This document shows, in pieces, positions 1 through 6,668 of a stretch of DNA of 10,864 nt. The position numbers and the translations under genes are program-made. The DNA comes from Clostridiales bacterium (lineage in GTDB: Bacteria; Bacillota_A; Clostridia; Christensenellales; CAG-917), in the NCBI GenBank assembly GCA_031282095.1, contig JAITEJ010000049.1, positions 1 to 10,864 of the forward strand, in the 5' to 3' direction. Positions within the stretch are counted from its first letter, which is position 1. The number at the start of each line of letters is the position of its first letter. The notes under the pieces were generated by a model that was not told where the DNA came from, did not search any database, and was given only the letters and a program-made list of their open reading frames with translations.

Positions 1-28
1 ACAGATATAATCCGACCGCAAGGCGCAG

Positions 29-403
29 TTAAAGATAAAGTATTCTTCCCGGATAAAGCGGTTCACCGCCGGCGGCGGCGTTAACGCGGGCAATATTTAC
101 GCGGCAGGCGCGGGCAATTTTCTCACGGGTGTCGAAAGGACGCACGACGTACTGCATTCCGTCAATCGGTTCTATTAGCAACCGTTCTCCTTGCCGCGCC
201 GTATTGACACGGTTCACCGCGCTTATGCTCTCCGTCGTAGCGCTGTGAAGCAATGCCAGACCCGCCAAGGTATCTCCTTTTTTTACTTCGATAATTTTCA
301 CAATCTCATTATATGCCCGTAAGACGGTAAATTTTACATATACCGCACGCCCGTAACACAAACGAAAATCGTTCATGTTCTGTCGGTCTCGGTCGGGGGA
401 CAT
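29..403 (-). CDS. LysM-domain protein, two LysM-like modules, small
   Basis: Up to 124 residues. A first LysM-like module runs from about residue 36 to 82 (core KKGDTLAGLA followed by an N-R-V-N-T turn and LLIEP). A second runs from about 84 to 124 (QYVVRPFDTREKIARAC, ending YPGRILYL). LysM modules bind N-acetylglucosamine polymers such as peptidoglycan, and in Firmicutes paired short LysM proteins are often wall- or spore-associated. No signal peptide, membrane segment or catalytic domain is visible, so the location is open. The start is doubtful. No good ribosome site precedes the ATG at 403 or the one at 376, and codons about 12-21 fall in an intergenic-type repeat (343-369). The true start may be nearer the first LysM module, for example the GTG at 299-301. 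It lies on the same strand as the metabolic genes but 179 bases after the zinc-ribbon gene, so it may be a separate unit. Confidence 0.65.
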   Translation of the reverse strand: MSPDRDRQNMNDFRLCYGRAVYVKFTVLRAYNEIVKIIEVKKGDTLAGLALLHSATTESISAVNRVNTARQGERLLIEPIDGMQYVVRPFDTREKIARACRVNIARVNAAAGGEPLYPGRILYL

Positions 404-498
404 ACGCTTTACTCACACGCGACATAGACGGGAATGCGGATAAACAGCCTATACGAACGATACGCGCGCCGCACGCCCGTGACCCGAACGGGAATGCG
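343..498. repeat. Degenerate direct repeats in and beside the spacer before the LysM gene
   Basis: Positions 343-369 and 469-495 match at about 22 of 27 bases, both beginning CCGCACGCCCGT. An exact 11-base repeat ACGGGAATGCG occurs at 428-438 and 488-498, exactly 60 bases apart. The 404-582 spacer otherwise shows no gene, clear promoter or terminator. The first repeat copy lies inside the 5' part of the LysM reading frame, which argues that part is not coding. Confidence 0.5.
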
Positions 499-582
499 CG
501 TATAAATAGGACGATTACCCGACGGAAATATTGAGGGGTTAAATCCGTAACCAAGACGAGAGAGCGAATTTTAACCGGCTCT

Positions 583-1035
583 TTAACCGGCAAAAGCTCC
601 CGTGATGGCTAACAGAATAAGAATAGCGCCGAAGAAAGATAATACGATTACGGAGCATAATATTATGCTTATCCAAGCTCCCGTAGCGCAGGATTTCGCA
701 CGCAAAGGATATTCCTCTTTCCAAATCCCATAAAGTATCAAGCCGATAATAGGAAATAGAAAACATAAAAAGCCGAAGCCGAAGCTTGACGAATCCTGCA
801 CCGCCGGCGGCGTAGGTTGACTGTAGCTATAGGATTGTTGCTGATAAGGCGGTTGATAATAATAGTACGGCGGTATGCATGGAGTCCCGTGCGCTGAGCG
901 CCCATCGCCTGAATTTCCGGCAGTCGGCTGAACGCAGGAAGAAGCGCCGCTTGTTGCGGCAAGCTGTGCGCCGCAATATATGCAAAAACGCGCGCCGGGG
1001 CGGATTTCGGAGCCGCATTTCGGACAATTGTTCAT
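583..1035 (-). CDS. Zinc-ribbon membrane protein with Pro/Tyr/Gln linker
   Basis: 150 residues. The N-terminus is a classical zinc ribbon, C4-x2-C7 and C18-x2-C21 (CPKCG and CIYCG). A low-complexity linker follows (about 26-80), very rich in Tyr, Pro and Gln between about 54 and 78. Then come two hydrophobic segments, about 84-105 and 118-148, separated by a short charged loop (KEEYPLRAK). This layout of cytosolic zinc ribbon, flexible linker and membrane hairpin is common in Firmicutes small membrane proteins of unknown function. The start is firm because an excellent ribosome site sits just upstream (1041-1049). It begins 38 bases after the AGPS-like gene with no visible terminator between them, so read-through from that gene is likely. 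Nothing in it indicates a direct enzymatic role with its neighbours. Confidence 0.85.
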   Translation of the reverse strand: MNNCPKCGSEIRPGARFCIYCGAQLAATSGASSCVQPTAGNSGDGRSAHGTPCIPPYYYYQPPYQQQSYSYSQPTPPAVQDSSSFGFGFLCFLFPIIGLILYGIWKEEYPLRAKSCATGAWISIILCSVIVLSFFGAILILLAITGAFAG

Positions 1036-1040
1036 AAACG

Positions 1041-1049
1041 ACCTCCTTT
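1041..1049 (-). promoter_or_regulatory. Strong ribosome binding site of the zinc-ribbon gene
   Basis: Read on the minus strand the sequence is AAAGGAGGT, a near-perfect anti-16S match five bases before the ATG at 1035. It is the best ribosome site in the window and fixes the start of the zinc-ribbon gene. Confidence 0.8.
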
Positions 1050-1073
1050 AAACAAGCGTATTCAACAACGTTC

Positions 1074-2765
1074 TCAAAATCCCAACGTACCGCCGGGGTT
1101 CATTATTCCGTTCGGATCAAAATGATTCTTCAAGGTGCGAAGGATATTCATTTTGGTTTCGCCTAAACTTTTAACGTTATAAGGCGCGAAAAGCTTTCCT
1201 ATTCCGTGATGGTGGGACATGGACGCGCCCGATTCGCAGATGGCGTTCAAAATACCGCTGTGGAACTTCTTGAACTCTTCGATGCTCTCGTCCTCTTTCA
1301 TCATCCAAATAAAGTAGAGATTCGCGCCGGCGGGATAGCAATGCGAAACGTGCGTCGTACAAATAGTGTTGGGACGCGACTTAACAAACTTACGGACGTA
1401 TTGATGCACATAGGCAAGGTTATCCCAGTTAACCGCGCATTCCAAGGTGTCGATTATCATGCCGAAATCCTGTGCGTTATCGCGCATATAAGGGTCGGAA
1501 AAGCGTCCTTTCTCCCACATAGCCGTGACATATCCCGTCAAGGACATTCCTCCGTACTTACGCGCCGTACGTTTGACGGCGGCGGCTACGTTCTTTTGCA
1601 GACCGGGAGCGCCGTCGGTAAAACCGAGCATTAAGCAAGCCTCGCCTATCCTGTAACCGCGCGCCTTCAGCAACGTTTCCAGCGGAGTTCCCGCTACGCC
1701 GTAAAGGTGGAAACCGAGTTCGGTTTCCTCGGCGTCGGAAATGCGGAACACGGACGGATAACCGTTGTCGGATTGCATAACCTCGCGGAGGGCCGCCGTA
1801 CCGCTTTCAAAATCGCGGAACATGAAAGAAAACCTCTTGTGTTTGGCTGAAAGCTTATGCACGTACAGCGTAACCTCCGTAAGAACGCCGAACGCGCCCT
1901 CGCCGCCCATCATGATATGGTTTATATCCGGCCCCGCCGCCTTGCGCGGCGACGAATCGGTGGTAAACGTGCCTACCGGCGTGACATAGGTTTGCGAAAG
2001 CACCATGTCCTCTATCTTGCCGTAGAAAGTGGAGTTCTGCCCTGCGCCGCGCGTAACGACCCAACCGCCTACGCATGAATACTCGAAAGACTGCGGAAAA
2101 TGACCGAGCGTATACGCCTGCCCGTCATCGAAGTTGGCGGGATTGTTCAGGTATTTTTCCAAGTCGGGACCCGAAATACCGGGCTGTACGGTAACCGCCT
2201 GGTTTATCTTGTTAAACGCCATGACCTTGGAGAGCTTTTTCCGCGTGTCGATCGTCACGCAACGTTTGACCTTCGGCTCCACGCCGCAGGTGACGCTGGA
2301 GCCGCCTCCGTATACGTAAACGCCTATTTTCCGACCGTCGCAATAGCTTACGATTTTTTCCACTTCGGCGGTGGAGGACGGATACAGAACGAGGTCGGTC
2401 AACCCCTCTATTTGCTTGCGCCTTAAACGAAGCAGATCAAGCATGGTTTGTCCGTAGGAAACCGCCAAACGCGTGTATGTGTCAGACGCGGCGTCGCCTC
2501 CGACAAAAGATACCAGCGCGTCAATTTCATCCGCCGTCAACGCCGGCGCGATTTCCGCGTCTACTTTTTCCAGTCCCGCAAATTTAATTTCTTGACAGTA
2601 GTCGTCGCCGAAGCCGCAACGTTCTTTGAATAACTTATACAAAGCCTCGCGCGGAATCTTATACTGAGCGGGGTCGCCCCACTTAAATATCGAACGATAC
2701 GATTTCTCCGGCGACTTTTCTGTATACCAAGCGGGGCTGAAGCCTTTATAGGGATGATGTGACAT
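1074..2765 (-). CDS. Alkyldihydroxyacetonephosphate synthase-like FAD enzyme
   Basis: 563 residues of the vanillyl-alcohol-oxidase/PCMH flavoprotein family, closest in pattern to AGPS, which swaps the acyl chain of acyl-DHAP for a fatty alcohol to form the ether bond. The FAD pyrophosphate loop is VYGGGSSVTCG (151-161). AGPS-like blocks follow: GHFPQSFEYSCVGGW (221-235), YGKIEDMV (248-255), VFRISDAEE (339-347), YMRDNAQDF (426-434), SHCYPAGANLYF (474-485) and SHHHGIGK (517-524). Against remembered mammalian AGPS numbering, H222, R341, R428, Y484 and H518-H520 match H300, R419, R515, Y578 and H615-H617. Q225, C231 and T440 replace D303, T309 and S527. It is shorter than the roughly 650-residue animal enzyme, which carries a peroxisomal leader. 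A GAGAGG ribosome site (2774-2779) supports the start. It follows the kinase by 14 bases, so they are almost certainly co-transcribed. A related dehydrogenase acting on another 2-hydroxy compound is the alternative. Confidence 0.85.
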   Translation of the reverse strand: MSHHPYKGFSPAWYTEKSPEKSYRSIFKWGDPAQYKIPREALYKLFKERCGFGDDYCQEIKFAGLEKVDAEIAPALTADEIDALVSFVGGDAASDTYTRLAVSYGQTMLDLLRLRRKQIEGLTDLVLYPSSTAEVEKIVSYCDGRKIGVYVYGGGSSVTCGVEPKVKRCVTIDTRKKLSKVMAFNKINQAVTVQPGISGPDLEKYLNNPANFDDGQAYTLGHFPQSFEYSCVGGWVVTRGAGQNSTFYGKIEDMVLSQTYVTPVGTFTTDSSPRKAAGPDINHIMMGGEGAFGVLTEVTLYVHKLSAKHKRFSFMFRDFESGTAALREVMQSDNGYPSVFRISDAEETELGFHLYGVAGTPLETLLKARGYRIGEACLMLGFTDGAPGLQKNVAAAVKRTARKYGGMSLTGYVTAMWEKGRFSDPYMRDNAQDFGMIIDTLECAVNWDNLAYVHQYVRKFVKSRPNTICTTHVSHCYPAGANLYFIWMMKEDESIEEFKKFHSGILNAICESGASMSHHHGIGKLFAPYNVKSLGETKMNILRTLKNHFDPNGIMNPGGTLGF

Positions 2766-2779
2766 GATATTTTCCTCTC

Positions 2780-4357
2780 TTATTGTTTATTTATTTTTCT
2801 TATACTCTTAAATATGGGCTTAAGCGTCGGATACATCTTCCGATATACGTCCCTGAAAATCTCTTCATAAAGTTCATGATGTTCGGGGATGGGATTGTAC
2901 TCCTCGGCTACGTGCACCATAGCGGCGACGGCTTCTTCGTAGGTTTTGAACACGCCCAAGCCCTTATAGGCGGTCAGCGCGGCCCCTAACGCGGAATTTT
3001 CGTAGGTCTGCGTCTTTTGAACGGGTACGCCGAATATGTCCGCCATGGTCTGGCACACTTTCACGCTTGCCGACCCTCCGCCGGAAGCCATAACCCGCTT
3101 TATGCTGTAGCCGGACGCTTTTTCCAACACTTTGATGCCGTCTAAAAGACCGAAGCCGATTCCTTCGATTATCGCGCGGTACAAATGCGCTTTAGTGTGA
3201 ATGTCCGAAAAGCCGATTATTGCGCCCTTCGCCCCCGGAGTGGTTATGCCCGGCGACCAAAACGGTTGCAAAACCAAGCCGTGATTGCCCACGGGTGTTT
3301 CGTCCAACATATCGTCTAACAGCTCTTCCACGGAAACGCCTAAATCAAGCGCGCGTTTTTCCTCGCCGACGGCAAAGTTATTTTTATACCAACTGATCAT
3401 CCAAAAGCCGCGGTAAATTTCCAACTCAGGATTGTACATGTTGTCGATAACGGCGGGATACGCGGGAATGAACGGGCGCGGCTCCACATATTTCGCGGTG
3501 GAAATCTGCACGGTAGACGTCGTCCCAAAGCTGATTGACGCCACGCCGTCGCCGACTGTTCCGCTACCTACCGTTTCACAACCTTTGTCGGAACCCGCCG
3601 CGACCAACGGCGTACCCTCAGGAATACCCGTTTCGGCGGCCGCTTTAGCGGTTATGCCGCCGATAACGGAGCCGGACGGAACAAGGTCTATGTTCATGCG
3701 CGGCTCAAGATCATAAAGACACGCCATAAGCGCGTTTTTACCCTGCCATTTCTGTTTTTTGTAATCGAACGGAATATGTCCTATCTGCGAAGCCACGGAG
3801 TCGACTATTCTGCCGCTCAGCTTGCCGTTTATATAGCCCGAAAGCTGGACGTATTTGTATGTATTTTTCCAAACTTCCGGCTCGTTCGCGCGTATCCAGT
3901 TGCATTTGGCGAGCTGACGCTGCTCCGCCGCCGTTTCCAACATACCGACCGCCGAAAAAATCAAACGGTTAAGAAACGGGAAATCTTCCGCGCCTCCCTG
4001 CTTTCTTTCGTCCAGCCACAGAATAAACGGTCTCAACGCCTCGCCGTTCTTATCGACGCAAGTCATCGTATCCCGCACGGTGGTGACCGCCACTACGCCT
4101 ATTTTCGCAAACGCTTCGGGAGCGGCCTTCTTAACGCCTTGCGTCGCCTCGCACAGCTTCTCCCAATAGAACTCGGCGTACTGCTCCGCCCAATTCGGAT
4201 TAAGCGAAAAATAAGGTTGCTCAAAAGGAAGCTTTAGCTTGCCTTTCGTGTTGCCCGCCGCGTCGAATATAATCGCGCGTACGCTCTGCGTGCCGAAGTC
4301 GATCGCCAAAGCGTATGGGATGCCGTTTGCCTCTGTTACGTTTCCGTCAGTATCCAT
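2780..4357 (-). CDS. FGGY-family carbohydrate/polyol kinase
   Basis: 525 residues, the usual length of the glycerol/xylulose/gluconate kinase family, which transfers the ATP gamma-phosphate to a polyol or sugar. The first actin-like domain opens with the phosphate loop AIDFGTQSVRA (18-28) and carries a WLDERK segment (114-119). The second holds AAGSDKGCETVGSGTV (253-268) with D257 as likely catalytic base, SFGTTS (276-281), and the adenosine-binding block ASGGGSASVKVCQTMADIFG (424-443). Substrate cannot be read from sequence. Glycerol is suggested only by the dehydrogenase genes upstream, and erythritol, ribulose or xylulose types remain possible. The start is supported by a ribosome site AGGGAG (4364-4369) six bases before the ATG. 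The AGPS-like gene follows after 14 bases. Upstream lies a 288-base spacer with repeats, so the kinase/AGPS pair may have its own control. Confidence 0.9.
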   Translation of the reverse strand: MDTDGNVTEANGIPYALAIDFGTQSVRAIIFDAAGNTKGKLKLPFEQPYFSLNPNWAEQYAEFYWEKLCEATQGVKKAAPEAFAKIGVVAVTTVRDTMTCVDKNGEALRPFILWLDERKQGGAEDFPFLNRLIFSAVGMLETAAEQRQLAKCNWIRANEPEVWKNTYKYVQLSGYINGKLSGRIVDSVASQIGHIPFDYKKQKWQGKNALMACLYDLEPRMNIDLVPSGSVIGGITAKAAAETGIPEGTPLVAAGSDKGCETVGSGTVGDGVASISFGTTSTVQISTAKYVEPRPFIPAYPAVIDNMYNPELEIYRGFWMISWYKNNFAVGEEKRALDLGVSVEELLDDMLDETPVGNHGLVLQPFWSPGITTPGAKGAIIGFSDIHTKAHLYRAIIEGIGFGLLDGIKVLEKASGYSIKRVMASGGGSASVKVCQTMADIFGVPVQKTQTYENSALGAALTAYKGLGVFKTYEEAVAAMVHVAEEYNPIPEHHELYEEIFRDVYRKMYPTLKPIFKSIRKINKQ

Positions 4358-4449
4358 ATGTATCTCCCTTATCTATAAACTTCACTTATACGAAACTCTG
4401 TTCCGTACGCCGTGATTGTACCTTTGCGGAAACAAGCCCGCTCAAAATG

Positions 4450-4625
4450 GCGTCTGACCGAAAAATGACGCCCCGAAACTTCCATACAGCCCGGACGAAC
4501 TTTTTATCTGACCTAAACCGAACCACCGCGGCGGAACTGTAATCTCACGCGCCGCGCGCGTTCTCTTCGGAAATCCTGAAAGCCGAACACCCGGTCCGAA
4601 AGGGCGTTTGACCGAAAAACGACGC
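4450..4625. repeat. Two copies of a 22-base repeat in the kinase leader spacer
   Basis: Copies at 4450-4471 and 4604-4625 differ at 2 of 22 bases (GCGTYTGACCGAAAAA then YGACGC). Each can fold back through its GCGT/ACGC ends. The first copy extends to a six-base stem GGCGTC/GACGCC (4449-4454 with 4467-4472). A separate short GC stem, ACGCGC-CGC-GCGCGT, lies at 4547-4561. The second 22-base copy starts about 20 bases past the DUF1667 stop on the transcribed strand. They could attenuate read-through into the kinase, but no clean U-tract follows. The rest of the 288-base gap shows no convincing gene or promoter. Confidence 0.5.
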
Positions 4626-4645
4626 TTTAGCAATTCCGCATCCGT

Positions 4646-4987
4646 TTATCTGATTGAAGAGGTCGCGACTACTGCAACGCCGGTGCCGGCGACATCGTTC
4701 AAAACGGTATCTCCCACCTTAAGCGGTTTATCCACGACTACTGCGGACAGAGCGCGCATAACATCGAAAATCTTGCTTTTGGGAATATCCGAAGCGGTTT
4801 TAACCGGCAACAGAGGTATTTCATTAAATGTCGTGCGTACCGTGGATGTGACGGAACGGACGGGAGAGGTCATCTCCTTAACCGCGAATTCGTCGCCTCT
4901 TTTGCACTTGGCGCCGGTCACCTTTAAATCGCCGTCTACGGTCAGTTTACAACTGTTGGGACATACTATACAAACGAATTCTCTCAT
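4646..4987 (-). CDS. DUF1667 four-cysteine protein, partner of the GlpA-like dehydrogenase
   Basis: 113 residues, the normal size for DUF1667. The N-terminus has C6-x2-C9-P-x2-C13 and a fourth cysteine C28 in AKCKRGDEFA, then the family's typical SPVRSVTSTVR segment (41-51) and PVKTASDIPKSKIFDVMR (61-78). The four cysteines probably bind a metal or an iron-sulfur cluster. DUF1667 genes are known to lie beside a GlpA-type FAD dehydrogenase and an NAD/FAD oxidoreductase, as here, and may act as a small electron-transfer subunit in place of GlpC. It starts 27 bases after the flavin oxidoreductase, so the two are co-transcribed. The ribosome site is weak: a GAGG sits about 12 bases before the ATG, further than usual. 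Biochemical function of the family is not established. Confidence 0.9.
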   Translation of the reverse strand: MREFVCIVCPNSCKLTVDGDLKVTGAKCKRGDEFAVKEMTSPVRSVTSTVRTTFNEIPLLPVKTASDIPKSKIFDVMRALSAVVVDKPLKVGDTVLNDVAGTGVAVVATSSIR

Positions 4988-5014
4988 ACAACGTTAAATC
5001 CTCACGCGGCAAAA

Positions 5015-6289
5015 TTACAGCCTCGTTATATCCTCAAGCGCTATTTCGGTCATGCCGCCGTTTTTGACGATCTCCGCAAGGTTTAAAACCACCTTTTCCA
5101 TTTCCGGGGGTTTCAGCACCGCATAACGCTTAGAAAAGATCTCTTTTCCGTCCACTCGCACCGTAAAGCGCGCTTTCATATCGCAACCCGAACGAAAATA
5201 AACGCTTACAGCGGACAGATCGGACGCCGTGTCGATTTTTTGCGGAACCACATAAAGGAAATTCTCATCGAAACGTATGCCGACCGGCTTGCGCTCCGGC
5301 TTCTTATCCGCTTTAGCATAGCGCGCCGCGCTTTTCCCCGCGATGCGCGAACAATCCGAAACATAGTCCACGAGATCGTGAACGTGCAAGGCGTTACCCG
5401 CCGAGAATACGCCGGGAACCTCGGTCATACAATTTTGGTCGCACACGGGACCCTTGGTCCGATTGTCGAGAGGCACGCCCAAACTTTCGGCCAACTCGTT
5501 TTCGGGAATCAGCCCGACGGACAATATAAGCGCGTCGCACTCGATTTTTCTTTCGGTGCCGGCTATCGGACGCATTTTTTCATCAACCTTGACCACTTCC
5601 ACCGCCGTCAAACGGTCTTCGCCGAAGCACCTCGTCACGGTCGTGGACAAATGAAGCGGTATGTCGAAGTCGTAAAGGCATTGATGAATGTTGCGCGTCA
5701 GTCCCGACGGCGTGCTTTTAACCTCGTAAACGCCCTCTACCTCAGCGCCCTCTAAAGACAGGCGGCGCGCCATGATGAGCCCTATGTCGCCGCTTCCCAA
5801 AATTACGCACTTTTTCGCCGGCAGTTTGCCACGCAAATTGACGAAATGCTGCGCGGTACCCGCCGTAAACACGCCCGCCGGTCTTGTGCCGCCGATGAAA
5901 ACCTGTCTGGCGGTACGTTCGCGGCAACCCGTCGCGAGCACTATAGCTTTTGCGAAAATTTGCGAAACGCCGCCGCGGTTCACCAAAGACAGAACAAAGC
6001 CTTCCGTTTCTTTTTCTATTTTCGTGACGAAAGTGAGCAACGACGTTTCTATGCCCGCAACCTCGGCTTGCTCGATGAAGCGTCCCGCGTATTCCGGTCC
6101 CGTCAGCTTCTCCTTAAATTCTATAAGTCCGAAACCGTCGTGTACGCATTGTTTTAAAATGCCTCCGAGTTTGGCTTCCCTTTCTATAAGCAACGTCTTA
6201 CCGCCCTCGTTGTGAGCGGAAACCGCCGCGGCAAGACCCGCGGGACCGCCGCCTATAACTACGACGTCATATTCAGTCATATCATTCAT
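5015..6289 (-). CDS. NAD(P)/FAD-dependent oxidoreductase (GlpB-position partner)
   Basis: 424 residues, a two-dinucleotide flavoprotein of the pyridine-nucleotide-disulfide type but without a CxxxxC redox disulfide. FAD binding uses VVVIGGGPAGLAAA (9-22) and the ATGCRERT strand (119-126). The NAD(P) site is VILGSGDIGLIMARR (162-176). The second FAD contact is GVFSAGNALHVHDLVD (293-308). About 90 extra C-terminal residues (335-424) have a beta-rich look and no recognised motif. Proteins of this type sit with GlpA-like and DUF1667 genes in anaerobes and presumably pass electrons from the dehydrogenase to NAD(P) or another carrier, in place of the E. coli GlpB subunit. The ATG at 6289 and the one at 6280 are both possible starts; a GAGAG at 6290-6294 gives only a weak ribosome site. 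That site overlaps a palindrome (6291-6320). It is separated from the GlpA-like gene by 379 bases, unusual for an operon partner. Confidence 0.9.
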   Translation of the reverse strand: MNDMTEYDVVVIGGGPAGLAAAVSAHNEGGKTLLIEREAKLGGILKQCVHDGFGLIEFKEKLTGPEYAGRFIEQAEVAGIETSLLTFVTKIEKETEGFVLSLVNRGGVSQIFAKAIVLATGCRERTARQVFIGGTRPAGVFTAGTAQHFVNLRGKLPAKKCVILGSGDIGLIMARRLSLEGAEVEGVYEVKSTPSGLTRNIHQCLYDFDIPLHLSTTVTRCFGEDRLTAVEVVKVDEKMRPIAGTERKIECDALILSVGLIPENELAESLGVPLDNRTKGPVCDQNCMTEVPGVFSAGNALHVHDLVDYVSDCSRIAGKSAARYAKADKKPERKPVGIRFDENFLYVVPQKIDTASDLSAVSVYFRSGCDMKARFTVRVDGKEIFSKRYAVLKPPEMEKVVLNLAEIVKNGGMTEIALEDITRL

Positions 6290-6320
6290 CTCTCATACGC
6301 CTTTCGAAAGGCGCGTGAGA
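6290..6320 (-). promoter_or_regulatory. Palindrome overlapping the ribosome site of the flavin oxidoreductase
   Basis: A perfect 16-base palindrome CGCCTTTCGAAAGGCG lies at 6298-6313. It is flanked by complementary arms TCTCA (6291-6295) and TGAGA (6316-6320), separated from the core by one G-U-capable pair and one mismatch. In the minus-strand message the 3' arm covers most of the GAGAG ribosome site (6290-6294). Folding would hide that site, which suggests translational control, although a protein operator is an alternative. There is no U-tract, so it is not an ordinary terminator. Confidence 0.5.
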
Positions 6321-6405
6321 ACCCCCTTTATAATAGTCGCGGTTTATGCCCCGCGTTCGTTTCCGGCATGACATTTATCGATGTTTCAGCCCGTACACCG
6401 CATTC

Positions 6406-6581
6406 AGACGTACAAATTATTCTTTGAAGCCGCGACGCCGATCGATAAACGAACTATTCCGCATCTTTGTCAAGACGACTCAAATTATTCAGTCCGTCCG
6501 TGAAAATAATCAGAATTGCATTCGGATTGTATCTATCCGTTAAAGACCGAATTACCTCAATCCGCCCGCGCGAATAATCAG
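6406..6581. repeat. Degenerate tandem-like repeat in the 379-base gap
   Basis: The 6290-6668 gap holds no credible gene. Inside it, 6490-6513 and 6558-6581 match at 19 of 24 bases and both end AATAATCAG. AGACG followed by AAATTATTC occurs at 6406-6422 and again at 6473-6490. The spacing between copies is 67-68 bases in both cases, suggesting a decayed tandem array of about three units. The composition is like the rest of the chromosome. Confidence 0.4.
6444..6473 (-). promoter_or_regulatory. Weak candidate promoter inside the 379-base gap
   Basis: A perfect -35 box TTGACA (6468-6473) is followed, after 18 bases, by TTTATC (6444-6449) as a poor -10 box. It would start a message about 150 bases before the flavin oxidoreductase. 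The poor -10 keeps this tentative. Confidence 0.2.
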
Positions 6582-6668
6582 TTTAATAATAAACGGATCA
6601 TTCAAACGAGATCGCTCAGTTTATTCACGGGAAGCGGCAACGTCTTTTAAAATATAACGATACGCTCT

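Noticed and set aside
404..582. Direct repeats as a CRISPR array
   Set aside because: Copies are few, imperfect and unevenly spaced (60 and 126 bases), without equal spacers or cas genes.
3776..4237. Plus-strand frame of 153 residues opposite the kinase gene
   Set aside because: It lies wholly antisense to the well-supported FGGY kinase and shows no domain, ribosome site or sensible composition.
4442..4633. Minus-strand frame of 63 residues in the kinase leader spacer
   Set aside because: It is made largely of the two 22-base repeat copies and a GC palindrome and has no ribosome site; it is better explained as repeat-bearing spacer.
5240..5755. Plus-strand frame of 171 residues opposite the flavin oxidoreductase
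   Set aside because: Its protein is Arg/His-rich without motifs, as expected for an antisense shadow of a GC-balanced gene.
6346..6543. Plus-strand frame of 65 residues in the 379-base gap
   Set aside because: No ribosome site, no recognisable domain and internal repeat content; not supportable as a gene.
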